DNA of 21,807 bases from NCBI GenBank assembly GCA_964419225.1, contig CAYQPF010000085.1, positions 1 through 21,807 of the forward strand, in the 5' to 3' direction. Below, in pieces: positions 16,120 to 21,807 of the stretch. The notes beneath the pieces were generated by a model. The model ran no database searches. It had not been told where the DNA came from and saw only the letters and a program-made list of their open reading frames with translations. How positions within the stretch are numbered: the stretch's first letter is position 1; each line of letters opens with the position of its first letter. The DNA is from CAYQPF01 sp964419225. Its GTDB lineage: Bacteria; Cloacimonadota; Cloacimonadia; Cloacimonadales; CAYQPF01. Position numbers and translations under genes: made by a program.

Positions 16120-17668
16120 GATCTTCCTCGACCGGGTATTCTTTCAAAAATGCTTTTAATACATAAGATCCTCTGATAATCATCGTTATACCCATTAAAC
16201 CCAAAATAACTAAATGACTGGGATTTCCTAATTTTAACAGTGAGGCTATAACAAACATCCCTAAAGCAGTGATCCCATAAAACCGAAATCTGGGTAACTT
16301 ATTCATCAATCCAAAAATACTCATACCCAAGCTAACTACCATAATCAGAATCATTTTAGCTGTGTAGCTCTGAGTACTTACCTGTTGATTTTGGAATGCA
16401 AAGTTACATATAGCTAAAAATGTACACATAATTACGACTCCGGAAATTATTCTTACTTTGATTATCTGGTCATATCTTAAACGACCACTTCCCAGGCGTG
16501 GATATATAAAGGTTCTCCTCAATTTATCAGCTCCAAACATTAAGGGTACCAGTATAAGCATAAAACCATACCAACCATTAATTAATTCACTGCTTATAAA
16601 ACCAAGCAACATCCCCCCTGCATAGATATCAGTAATTCCATCATCAAACTCAAAGAACTTTTCCAGTTTTTTAACAATCTTTCCGTTCCCCCTGTCCAAA
16701 TTGTTATCACTCTCCAGTAAAGGATATTTCTTCATAAATTTTGAAGTTCTTACAATCGAAATTAGCAGAACTATTAGTCCAGAAAGTACAAATTGACCAT
16801 AATGACTCTCCAGAACACCCAGATAATTTGTCATCCAGGATATATAAATTAACAAAAATCCATACAAGGTTATTCGTCTAACCCTGTAGCTAAGGCCATA
16901 CATAAGAGTTAGTCCGGCAAAAACAATTACTATCATATTATGCCGGCATAATTCTTTGAAACCCGATAATATCTGTTCCGGCATAAATAGACTCAAGGTA
17001 AAGAAGATCAGGGTGGTCACACCCATACTCACAAAAACATAGTCCGGACTTGTATCCTGATCGAAGGGAATTGTTTCCTTAGTTTTCTTAAGCCATCTTT
17101 GATTGAGTATGATCAATATTACAAAGGTAACTGGCAGCAGGATAAATACAAACGCCAACATAGACCAAACAATAAAAAAGCTCTCTACTAACAAGGATAT
17201 AGTTCCGACTGCCAAACTCGCCATAAGATAATTATCGGATTTTTTCCATCCTCCCCAAAACATCAGGATCCCTGTCACAATTCCTAATCCGGCAATTATA
17301 TATATTATCATATCCTGTGCAGGTTTGAGATGGTATAAATTGAGTATATTGAACGAAAAAAGGAAAATGTAACCAATATAGAAATTTATGTTCTTTCCCG
17401 GTCCATATACTGTTTCAGTATTAACACTCACCTTTCCGATCCGGGGATAAGTGATTGCCAGTTTATAAAAATGATAAACCTTATAATTCAGATACATAAA
17501 TACAGGAAATATGACATAAGCCTGAAACCCAAGCCCCATGATACTGATCAGATAAAACGCAAAAGCTATGAAAATATAGCCAAAACCAATAAACACATCC
17601 CAACTCCCATCTTCAAAAAAGTTGTGATAAAATGCTTTTGTCTTCAACTTCTCTAATGTATTATCCAT
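16112..17668 (-). CDS. Polytopic membrane protein, A+B module fusion
   Basis: 518 residues, no recognised function. Residues 1-318 are an A module like the two upstream genes: KAFYHNFFEDGSWD (11-24), two hydrophobic spans, the loop TYPRIGK (73-79), about eight more spans, and the end KKYPLLE. After a hydrophilic linker (319-338) a B module begins with FEFDDGITDIYAG (339-351). It has the loop YPRLGSG (389-395), about four further spans and ends KEYPVEE; it matches the stand-alone B gene at 17914-18474. The repeated acidic opening, PRxG loop and YPxxE end show that A and B are distant copies of one unit. AGGAGG stands four bases before ATG. The regulator gene overlaps its end. Probably an inner-membrane sensor or transporter; that is guesswork. 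Confidence 0.85.
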   Translation of the reverse strand: MDNTLEKLKTKAFYHNFFEDGSWDVFIGFGYIFIAFAFYLISIMGLGFQAYVIFPVFMYLNYKVYHFYKLAITYPRIGKVSVNTETVYGPGKNINFYIGYIFLFSFNILNLYHLKPAQDMIIYIIAGLGIVTGILMFWGGWKKSDNYLMASLAVGTISLLVESFFIVWSMLAFVFILLPVTFVILIILNQRWLKKTKETIPFDQDTSPDYVFVSMGVTTLIFFTLSLFMPEQILSGFKELCRHNMIVIVFAGLTLMYGLSYRVRRITLYGFLLIYISWMTNYLGVLESHYGQFVLSGLIVLLISIVRTSKFMKKYPLLESDNNLDRGNGKIVKKLEKFFEFDDGITDIYAGGMLLGFISSELINGWYGFMLILVPLMFGADKLRRTFIYPRLGSGRLRYDQIIKVRIISGVVIMCTFLAICNFAFQNQQVSTQSYTAKMILIMVVSLGMSIFGLMNKLPRFRFYGITALGMFVIASLLKLGNPSHLVILGLMGITMIIRGSYVLKAFLKEYPVEEDHE

Positions 17669-17771
17669 ATATCCTCCTAAATCTTAAAAACTCTCTATAC
17701 TGACACATTTCTCAGAGTTGATTTCACTCCCACTGACCAAGGCCAACAAGTTAAGGAAAAATGAAACTGAT

Positions 17772-17820
17772 TTTAAACCACCCCGTCAGCAAGCTGCCAC
17801 CCCTCCTAAAATGGAGGGGA
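17772..17820. repeat. REP-like element with CCCCTCC/GGAGGGG stem
   Basis: A seven-base perfect stem (17800-17806 and 17813-17819, loop TAAAAT) is preceded by AAACCACCCCGTC and a small CAGC-AA-GCTG hairpin (17787-17796). On the minus strand this is a stem followed by a G-rich tail, as in the element at 5481-5515. It lies in the leader between two genes of the membrane row and could affect read-through. Confidence 0.65.
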
Positions 17821-17892
17821 ATTTGGGGAATGATAAGGCTTAAGTTAATGCCATTAGACACCTGACGCCTATTCTCAGGAGTGAGTTTTTCC

Positions 17893-17927
17893 CCACTGCC
17901 TACTGTCCACTGCCTACTGCCCACTGA
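17893..17927. repeat. Heptamer array over the stop codon of the B-module gene
   Basis: Five units every seven bases: CCACTGC, CTACTGT, CCACTGC, CTACTGC, CCACTGA (coding strand CAGTGGG/CAGTAGG). The TAG stop at 17916-17914 and the last residues Ser-Gly-Gln lie inside the array, so the array set the present end of the protein. Confidence 0.8.
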
Positions 17928-18474
17928 TCTCAGGATATTCCTTTACAAATCGAACCAACACCCTGCAACCCATTCCGATCATTGCCAACCCGATCGCTCC
18001 CGCTATGATTACAGGCATCGGATTGGGTAATTTCAGCAAATAAGATAGCAAAAATAGAATAAAGGCTGCTATCCCGAATCGGATGAAGCGTGATAAATTG
18101 TTCATCAGACCCAAAGCCACCATTCCCAGACTCAACATAAACAGAAAAATGTAACTGTATAAATGGAGAAATGCTCCCAGTGCAGGATTTTTGAGTAAAT
18201 AGACACTGATTGCTATCACGGGCACCATAATATAGATCCCGGAAATGGTCCACTGCATATGGGTGTTTTCATAGATTTCACTAACTTCCCTCACCCGGGG
18301 TACGATGTATATCTTCCTTAAACTAACTCCCACCAGCAGGATCACAACCATAAAAATCGCAATCACATACCCGCCCGGTATCATTTGCTGTGACATTAAT
18401 CCCAATAAGGCTATCCCAAATAAGATATCCAACAAACCATTATCATACTCTTCATTCTTAAATAATTTCTTCAT
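17914..18474 (-). CDS. Polytopic membrane protein, stand-alone B module
   Basis: 186 residues with about six hydrophobic spans. It opens with a short charged stretch (EEYDNGLLDILFG), has the loop IVPRVRE after the second span, and ends RFVKEYPEISGQ. It aligns over its length with the C-terminal half of the 518-residue fusion (for example SLGMVALGLMNNLSRFIRFGI against SLGMSIFGLMNKLPRFRFYGI, and LLKLPNP against LLKLGNP). No enzymatic motif is visible. GAGG precedes the ATG. Gaps of 95 and 245 bases to its neighbours hold palindromic and heptameric repeats, so transcription of the row may be modulated here. Confidence 0.82.
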   Translation of the reverse strand: MKKLFKNEEYDNGLLDILFGIALLGLMSQQMIPGGYVIAIFMVVILLVGVSLRKIYIVPRVREVSEIYENTHMQWTISGIYIMVPVIAISVYLLKNPALGAFLHLYSYIFLFMLSLGMVALGLMNNLSRFIRFGIAAFILFLLSYLLKLPNPMPVIIAGAIGLAMIGMGCRVLVRFVKEYPEISGQ

Positions 18475-18511
18475 TTATTTCCTCTTTCTTTTCTCTCGCC
18501 GTTGGAACGCT

Positions 18512-18548
18512 GGCTTTAGCCGGTAATTCTGTATGCTTTAGCTTACAG
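18512..18548. repeat. Paired palindromes GGCTTTAGCC and CTGTA...TACAG
   Basis: Two small hairpins with the shared core CTTTAG: GGC-TTTA-GCC at 18512-18521 and CTGTATGCTTTAGCTTACAG at 18529-18548. They fill most of the 95-base gap between the second A-module gene and the B-module gene. The core is also in GGGCTAAAGCCC at 5307-5318 (opposite sense). Likely a dispersed REP-like element. Confidence 0.6.
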
Positions 18549-18569
18549 TACCCACACATACCAAAATCC

Positions 18570-19541
18570 TTACTCCAACACTGGATATTTTTTTAAAAAT
18601 TTCTTCCCTATTGCTAAGGTCACCATTAATATAATCACTCCTGTGATTATATATTGCCAAATATGATTGTTCAGAACCTTAAAGTAATCCGTGACCACCA
18701 TAACTAGTATTAGTAATAATCCATAACCTATTATTCTTTTCATTTTGTAAAACAGCCCTTCGATTACAGCGATCCCGGCAAAAACGATTATATCCAATGC
18801 AAATTTGTCTGAGATCTGATAGATTCCTCGAATGCCCTGAATCAAGTATTCAGGTCGATAACAAAAAACAGCATTGATGATTATTGTTAGCAGACCTATG
18901 ATTAGAAATCCCAAATCTGTTTTTGTATTCACAGGAAATGAAATGATTTCTTCTTTACGCCTTGTACTCAAATGACTGATCACCAATACCAGTACCATTG
19001 TGATAGGAACCAATACAGACAAGAAGATCAATATAGCCCAGGTAATAAAAAAACATTGTACAAACAAGGCAACAATTCCTGCAACTAAACCTGCAATGAG
19101 AAATTTGTCATTATTCTTCCAGCCTCCATATACCATGAGAACTCCGGTTATGATCCCGATTCCACTACTGATATAAATAACCAGATGTTGGGATTTGGTC
19201 ACATAAAATAAGTTGAGTATATTGAAGCCGAAAAGAAATAGATAAGCTAACAACAGGGAGAAGTTCTTCGCAGGTCCGGACTTGGTCAAGTAATCAAAAT
19301 TACCCTTCCCAATCCTGGGGTAGGTAAATTGCTTTTTATATTGTTTGTAAATCAGGTAGTTTAAACCCATTAAACAGGGTAATATGAAGCCTCTCAGAAT
19401 TCCAATATCATAATTTTCGAAAATTGTAAAAGTAATAGCCAAAAATATACACATCAATCCTGCATATAAATCCCAACTGCCATCCTCGAAAAAATTATGG
19501 TAGAATGATTTAGCTTTTATCTTTTCCAGTACATTATCCAT
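18570..19541 (-). CDS. Polytopic membrane protein, A module (second copy)
   Basis: 323 residues, about ten hydrophobic spans. The first 21 residues (MDNVLEKIKAKSFYHNFFED and G) are identical in sequence to those of the next upstream gene. The two genes differ there by many silent bases, so the segment is conserved for its protein sequence. The cytoplasmic-side loop FTYPRIGKGNFDYLTKSGP lies after the second span and the protein ends KKFLKKYPVLE. GGW after the fourth span is shared by all A modules. GGGAGG lies before the ATG, 26 bases after the preceding stop. Function unknown; no transporter or kinase motif is seen. Confidence 0.85.
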   Translation of the reverse strand: MDNVLEKIKAKSFYHNFFEDGSWDLYAGLMCIFLAITFTIFENYDIGILRGFILPCLMGLNYLIYKQYKKQFTYPRIGKGNFDYLTKSGPAKNFSLLLAYLFLFGFNILNLFYVTKSQHLVIYISSGIGIITGVLMVYGGWKNNDKFLIAGLVAGIVALFVQCFFITWAILIFLSVLVPITMVLVLVISHLSTRRKEEIISFPVNTKTDLGFLIIGLLTIIINAVFCYRPEYLIQGIRGIYQISDKFALDIIVFAGIAVIEGLFYKMKRIIGYGLLLILVMVVTDYFKVLNNHIWQYIITGVIILMVTLAIGKKFLKKYPVLE

Positions 19542-19567
19542 TATTGCCTCCCTATTCGAATCCTTCT

Positions 19568-20584
19568 TTAACTATTTCCGGTTTCATTACCTGCCATAAC
19601 GACATCTTCTAACACTGGATATTTATTCACAAACCTTTTGCCTATATACAAGGTGTTCATTAATATGATAAGTCCTGCTATAGTAAAATCCCATAATGGA
19701 TTAAGCCCAATTGATAAAAACAGAGAAACTCCATGTATTAAGATTAATAACAATCCATATCCAACTAACCGTTTTACCTTATAAAAAATACCATATAAAA
19801 TCAACATAATCGACATAGTTGAAAAATAAAAAACTGTCTGCTCGTTAAAATAAAGAATGTTCTTTACATAATCAACTATTTTGTTCAGATAGTAAGGAGC
19901 AAAGAAATATATGCTATTCATGATAACAATCACCAATCCTAATACGATGAAAAGGTATTTTATCTTACTGCCATCGAAAACTATCAGCACTTCTTTTTTT
20001 GATTCTCTCATTAAATAGTCATGAGCTATACCAACTAAACTCACTACCAAAACTACTACGGCAGCCATGACTAAGTATGCTTTTTCCATAAAATAAAATT
20101 GCACGAATAAAACCAAAGTCCCGATTAATAAGCCGGCTATCAGTAGATTTACAGAATTTCTCCAACCGCCTGCAATCATTATTAATCCTGTTACTATTCC
20201 GAAGATTGCTGAAACATGAACAGCCTGAAGATGCGAATCGGTTAATGAATGTAGATTGAGGAGACCCAAAATAAAAATTAATACGAAAATGGAGAAAATC
20301 CTCATATTCTGGAGTGGTCCTGTTCTTGTTAACCGATCATAATTACCGATTCCTATCCGGGGATAAGTTATCAGCTTTCTATAAAACTGGGGAATTTTAG
20401 GCACCCCATACATCATACCCAATAATACGATAGCTGAAAGATAAGATTTTTGCAAGTATTGCTCAAAGTAAAGAAATAGAGCAGTTCCTAAATACACCAA
20501 ACCTATTACCAAATCCCAGCAACCATCCTCGAAAAAGTTATGATAGAAAGACTTAGCTTTAATTTTCTCCAGCACATTATCCAT
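19568..20584 (-). CDS. Polytopic membrane protein, A module (first gene of the row)
   Basis: 338 residues with about ten spans, the same architecture as the next gene: MDNVLEKIKAKSFYHNFFED opening, GCWDLVIG entering span one, loop ITYPRIGIGNYDRLTRTGP, GGW after span four, and RFVNKYPVLE followed by a 12-residue hydrophilic tail. I chose the ATG at 20584 because AAGGAGG stands six bases before it and it matches the paralog's first residue; a TTG-type start seven codons upstream (20605) would place the Shine-Dalgarno inside the gene. It is the first gene after the promoter/operator at 20611-20643. Function unknown; I remember similar DG...PRIG membrane proteins next to winged-helix regulators in other bacteria but cannot name a family. 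Confidence 0.85.
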   Translation of the reverse strand: MDNVLEKIKAKSFYHNFFEDGCWDLVIGLVYLGTALFLYFEQYLQKSYLSAIVLLGMMYGVPKIPQFYRKLITYPRIGIGNYDRLTRTGPLQNMRIFSIFVLIFILGLLNLHSLTDSHLQAVHVSAIFGIVTGLIMIAGGWRNSVNLLIAGLLIGTLVLFVQFYFMEKAYLVMAAVVVLVVSLVGIAHDYLMRESKKEVLIVFDGSKIKYLFIVLGLVIVIMNSIYFFAPYYLNKIVDYVKNILYFNEQTVFYFSTMSIMLILYGIFYKVKRLVGYGLLLILIHGVSLFLSIGLNPLWDFTIAGLIILMNTLYIGKRFVNKYPVLEDVVMAGNETGNS

Positions 20585-20610
20585 GATTGGCCTCCTTATC
20601 AGCACATACA

Positions 20611-20627
20611 GGTTTGTTATACAAACC
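20611..20627. promoter_or_regulatory. Operator-like palindrome GGTTTGT-TAT-ACAAACC
   Basis: A perfect 7-3-7 palindrome that covers the -10 box of the promoter at 20616-20643. This is the classic position for a repressor that blocks RNA polymerase. Its half-site GTTTGT also occurs in each of the six repeats at 20707-20894; ACAGGTTTGT is shared exactly with the second repeat. The likely binder is the winged-helix regulator at the end of the same row, by inference. Confidence 0.7.
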
Positions 20628-20643
20628 AGTCTCTAATTGTCAA
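20616..20643 (-). promoter_or_regulatory. Sigma70-type promoter of the membrane-protein row
   Basis: On the minus strand TTGACA (20643-20638) and TATAAC (20621-20616) are separated by 16 bases, matching 6/6 and 5/6 of the consensus. Transcription would begin near 20609, about 25 bases before the chosen ATG, leaving the AAGGAGG ribosome site within a short leader. Confidence 0.7.
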
Positions 20644-20694
20644 GATGTTTTTTATTTTACTTCATTTTTTTTTGTTGAGACAGTTTACGGTAGG

Positions 20695-20724
20695 ATTATT
20701 ATCGCCGGACACCAAGTTTGTCAA
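20695..20724 (-). promoter_or_regulatory. Possible second, upstream promoter
   Basis: On the minus strand TTGACA (20724-20719), which is part of the first repeat, is followed after 18 bases by AATAAT (20700-20695; 5/6). If used, the repeat itself would act as the -35, and a protein bound there would block it. TTGACA occurs in the five direct repeats, so this may be a by-product of the repeat sequence. Confidence 0.4.
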
Positions 20725-20894
20725 TTTTGGACACAGGTTTGTCAAAAACCACTCTCGGAACACTTTTCCCCTCAAAATATCGCAAATTGACAAACTTTTG
20801 TCCAGCTTTTTGGACAGAAGTTTGTCAAAACATACACAATTTTCTTGGACAAAAGTTTGTCAAAAATACACTTTTGGACAGAAGTTTGTCAAAA
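20707..20894. repeat. Cluster of six ~19-bp repeats (GGACA...GTTTGTCAA)
   Basis: Consensus GGACAGAAGTTTGTCAAAA. Direct copies begin at 20707, 20729, 20812, 20847 and 20876; one inverted copy occupies 20787-20804. Each copy is itself a weak dyad (GACA, six bases, TGTC). Start-to-start distances (22, 83, 35, 29) are irregular, unlike CRISPR. The array fills the space between the phage-like genes' terminator and the membrane row's promoter. A multi-site operator is the most natural reading; an origin-type iteron set or an attachment region is possible. Confidence 0.85.
20787..20828. repeat. Long hairpin formed by an inverted repeat pair
   Basis: The inverted third copy (20787-20804) and the fourth copy (20811-20828) form an 18-base stem with one G-U-type pair and a six-base loop (GCTTTT). 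There is no T-run after it on either strand. Confidence 0.7.
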
Positions 20895-20921
20895 AAATAG
20901 GGTTACTGTCTCCAATAACCC
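20890..20921 (-). terminator. Intrinsic terminator of the phage-like genes
   Basis: On the minus strand a nine-base stem GGGTTATTG/CAGTAACCC (one G-U pair) with GAGA tetraloop is followed by TATTTTTTT. It begins about 25 bases after the stop at 20946, and should separate the phage-like genes from the membrane-protein row. Confidence 0.8.
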
Positions 20922-20945
20922 CTCAATTTGCATCAATAACAACCA

Positions 20946-21350
20946 CTATGTCACATAACTTTCAGACCGTAATTTGATTCTACAGGCATCATGATAGACG
21001 AAATTGTTCACATAATATGGCAGAACTTCCTCTACTATACAATTAAAAGTAACGCTGGTGACATCCCTGTGCGGATATACAGTCACTACGGTTCCCAAAA
21101 GAGCCTTGTAATATGTATCAAAATCACTCTTAGAAGCTATATTATTAACAAACATCGTGCATTCCCAATACCGCCCTTTGGACACTATCCTTCGTTTTCC
21201 GGTCAATACTGACACATGCACCACGTTGTCCATGACATATCCTGCCTCATAACGCGAATTAGCAGCCAAGGTGTCTGTTGGTGTTAAAGTAATAACATGG
21301 GAGTCATCTTCATCCCATATTGCGGGGAACCCCACTCCAAATATTGACAT
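20946..21350 (-). CDS. Hypothetical protein, possibly phage structural
   Basis: 134 residues, soluble and probably mostly beta: MSIFGVGFPAIWDEDD, GRYWECTMFVNN (79-90 region), VVTVYPHRDVTSVTFNCIVEEVLPYYVNNFVYHDACRIKL. The layout resembles small tail or baseplate-type proteins of phages, but I recognise no named family. The upstream gene's stop overlaps its start (TAATG), with GAGGAGG before the ATG. This tight packing is also typical of phage morphogenesis genes. A strong terminator lies directly after its stop. Confidence 0.75.
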   Translation of the reverse strand: MSIFGVGFPAIWDEDDSHVITLTPTDTLAANSRYEAGYVMDNVVHVSVLTGKRRIVSKGRYWECTMFVNNIASKSDFDTYYKALLGTVVTVYPHRDVTSVTFNCIVEEVLPYYVNNFVYHDACRIKLRSESYVT

Positions 21351-21807
21351 TATACCTCCTCTTCATATTCAATTGTACTGGTTAGATTCTCAACATCAAT
21401 AGTGTTATTATATGGAGTTGACGCTGTAGTCAGATCTGTCTTTGCCACAACCCGTCTCTTTTTTGTAGAATATCTGTCAAAAAACCAGCTCATGTATTGT
21501 TTGTAAAAATAATAAACAGCATCCGGGGGATCGGTATCATCGTCTTTCCATCCAATTCTTTTAATATAAAGAGTGCTGGAATTATTCCATAAAGACATAA
21601 AAGAGAAATTTGTCATTAGGCTTAAGTTTATTGTCGCCGCCCCCTTTGTTACGATTCCGGTCAAATCTGTTGCTCTGATTATTCTTGCCTCTGCATCTGA
21701 ATACTGGGCTGAACCGACTCGGTATATTGCTACGTTATTATGTGCATCCAGATATGACGGCGTGACCCATACTGATCCGTTCCAATAAGCATTTGATAAT
21801 CCAACTG
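21350..21807 (-). CDS. C-terminal part of an unknown, possibly phage-tail protein (runs off window)
   Basis: The frame is open to the window edge with no stop, giving at least 152 residues; a start at 21664 (TTG) is not needed. The visible part has AYWNGSVWVTPSYLD, then NVAIYRVGS, and YYFYKQYMSWFFDRYSTKKRR, ending TIEYEEEV. It is rich in Thr, Ser, Tyr and Trp, in the way of tail or fibre proteins, but no family is recognised. It overlaps the following gene by one base, so they are co-translated. A phage origin is an inference from packing and composition; a secreted surface protein is the alternative. Confidence 0.7.
   Translation of the reverse strand, partial: VGLSNAYWNGSVWVTPSYLDAHNNVAIYRVGSAQYSDAEARIIRATDLTGIVTKGAATINLSLMTNFSFMSLWNNSSTLYIKRIGWKDDDTDPPDAVYYFYKQYMSWFFDRYSTKKRRVVAKTDLTTASTPYNNTIDVENLTSTIEYEEEV

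Noticed and set aside
20707..20894. CRISPR array
   Set aside because: Repeat spacing is irregular (22, 83, 35 and 29 bases), the spacers are as short as a few bases, one copy is inverted and no cas gene is present.
20540..20977. 145-residue + strand frame across the promoter and repeat region
   Set aside because: Its translation is mostly the repeats (KFVK-like units) and the antisense of a membrane gene start; no ribosome site or homology is apparent.
21350..21664. Complete 104-residue gene starting at a TTG at 21664
   Set aside because: The same frame stays open to the window edge, with plausible protein sequence, so the gene very probably starts outside the window.

Overview
The window looks like a piece of an AT-rich chromosome from a Gram-negative, anaerobe-like bacterium of the Bacteroidota/FCB neighbourhood; a Cloacimonadota- or Marinimicrobia-type genome would fit. 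This is inferred from gene content: a patatin fused to an Omp85-type barrel, a large secreted FG-GAP/ASPIC protein, a soluble TPR histidine kinase, a lipoprotein PBP4 and many palindromic or heptameric intergenic repeats. It is not based on a marker gene. I see no rRNA, tRNA or CRISPR array.

Left part (1-2600, + strand): the end of a type I restriction (HsdR) locus. It holds the open-ended C-terminus of HsdR, an unrecognised protein with uracil-DNA-glycosylase-like motif order, then a scar. The scar contains a frameshifted small antitoxin-like gene and a second, diverged copy of the last 45 codons of hsdR. A tight four-gene + strand operon follows (2601-5142): GrpB-like protein, tautomerase, YkgJ-type Cys-cluster protein and lipoprotein DacB/PBP4. 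Between it and the convergent minus-strand genes lie about 450 bases of non-coding DNA full of palindromes and heptamer-like repeats.

Middle part (5589-13734, - strand), read right to left: TPR histidine kinase, then patatin-Omp85 phospholipase, secreted FG-GAP/ASPIC protein, GNAT acetyltransferase and pyrimidine-dimer glycosylase. The last four genes abut or overlap and look like one translationally coupled operon behind a weak promoter candidate.

Right part (13910-20945, - strand): a long gene row beginning with four related polytopic membrane proteins. Two are 'A' modules (19568-20584 and 18570-19541), one is a 'B' module (17914-18474) and one is an A+B fusion (16112-17668). They are followed by a small winged-helix regulator overlapping the fusion gene, a GNAT protein and a secreted Sel1-repeat protein. 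The row starts at a good sigma70-type promoter whose -10 lies inside a perfect 7-3-7 palindrome. Upstream of that is a cluster of six ~19-bp repeats sharing the same half-site. This regulator plus modular membrane family is the best candidate here for an undescribed system; its function is unknown to me.

Right edge (20946-21807, - strand): two overlapping genes of possible phage structural type, ending in a clear intrinsic terminator; the upstream one runs off the window.
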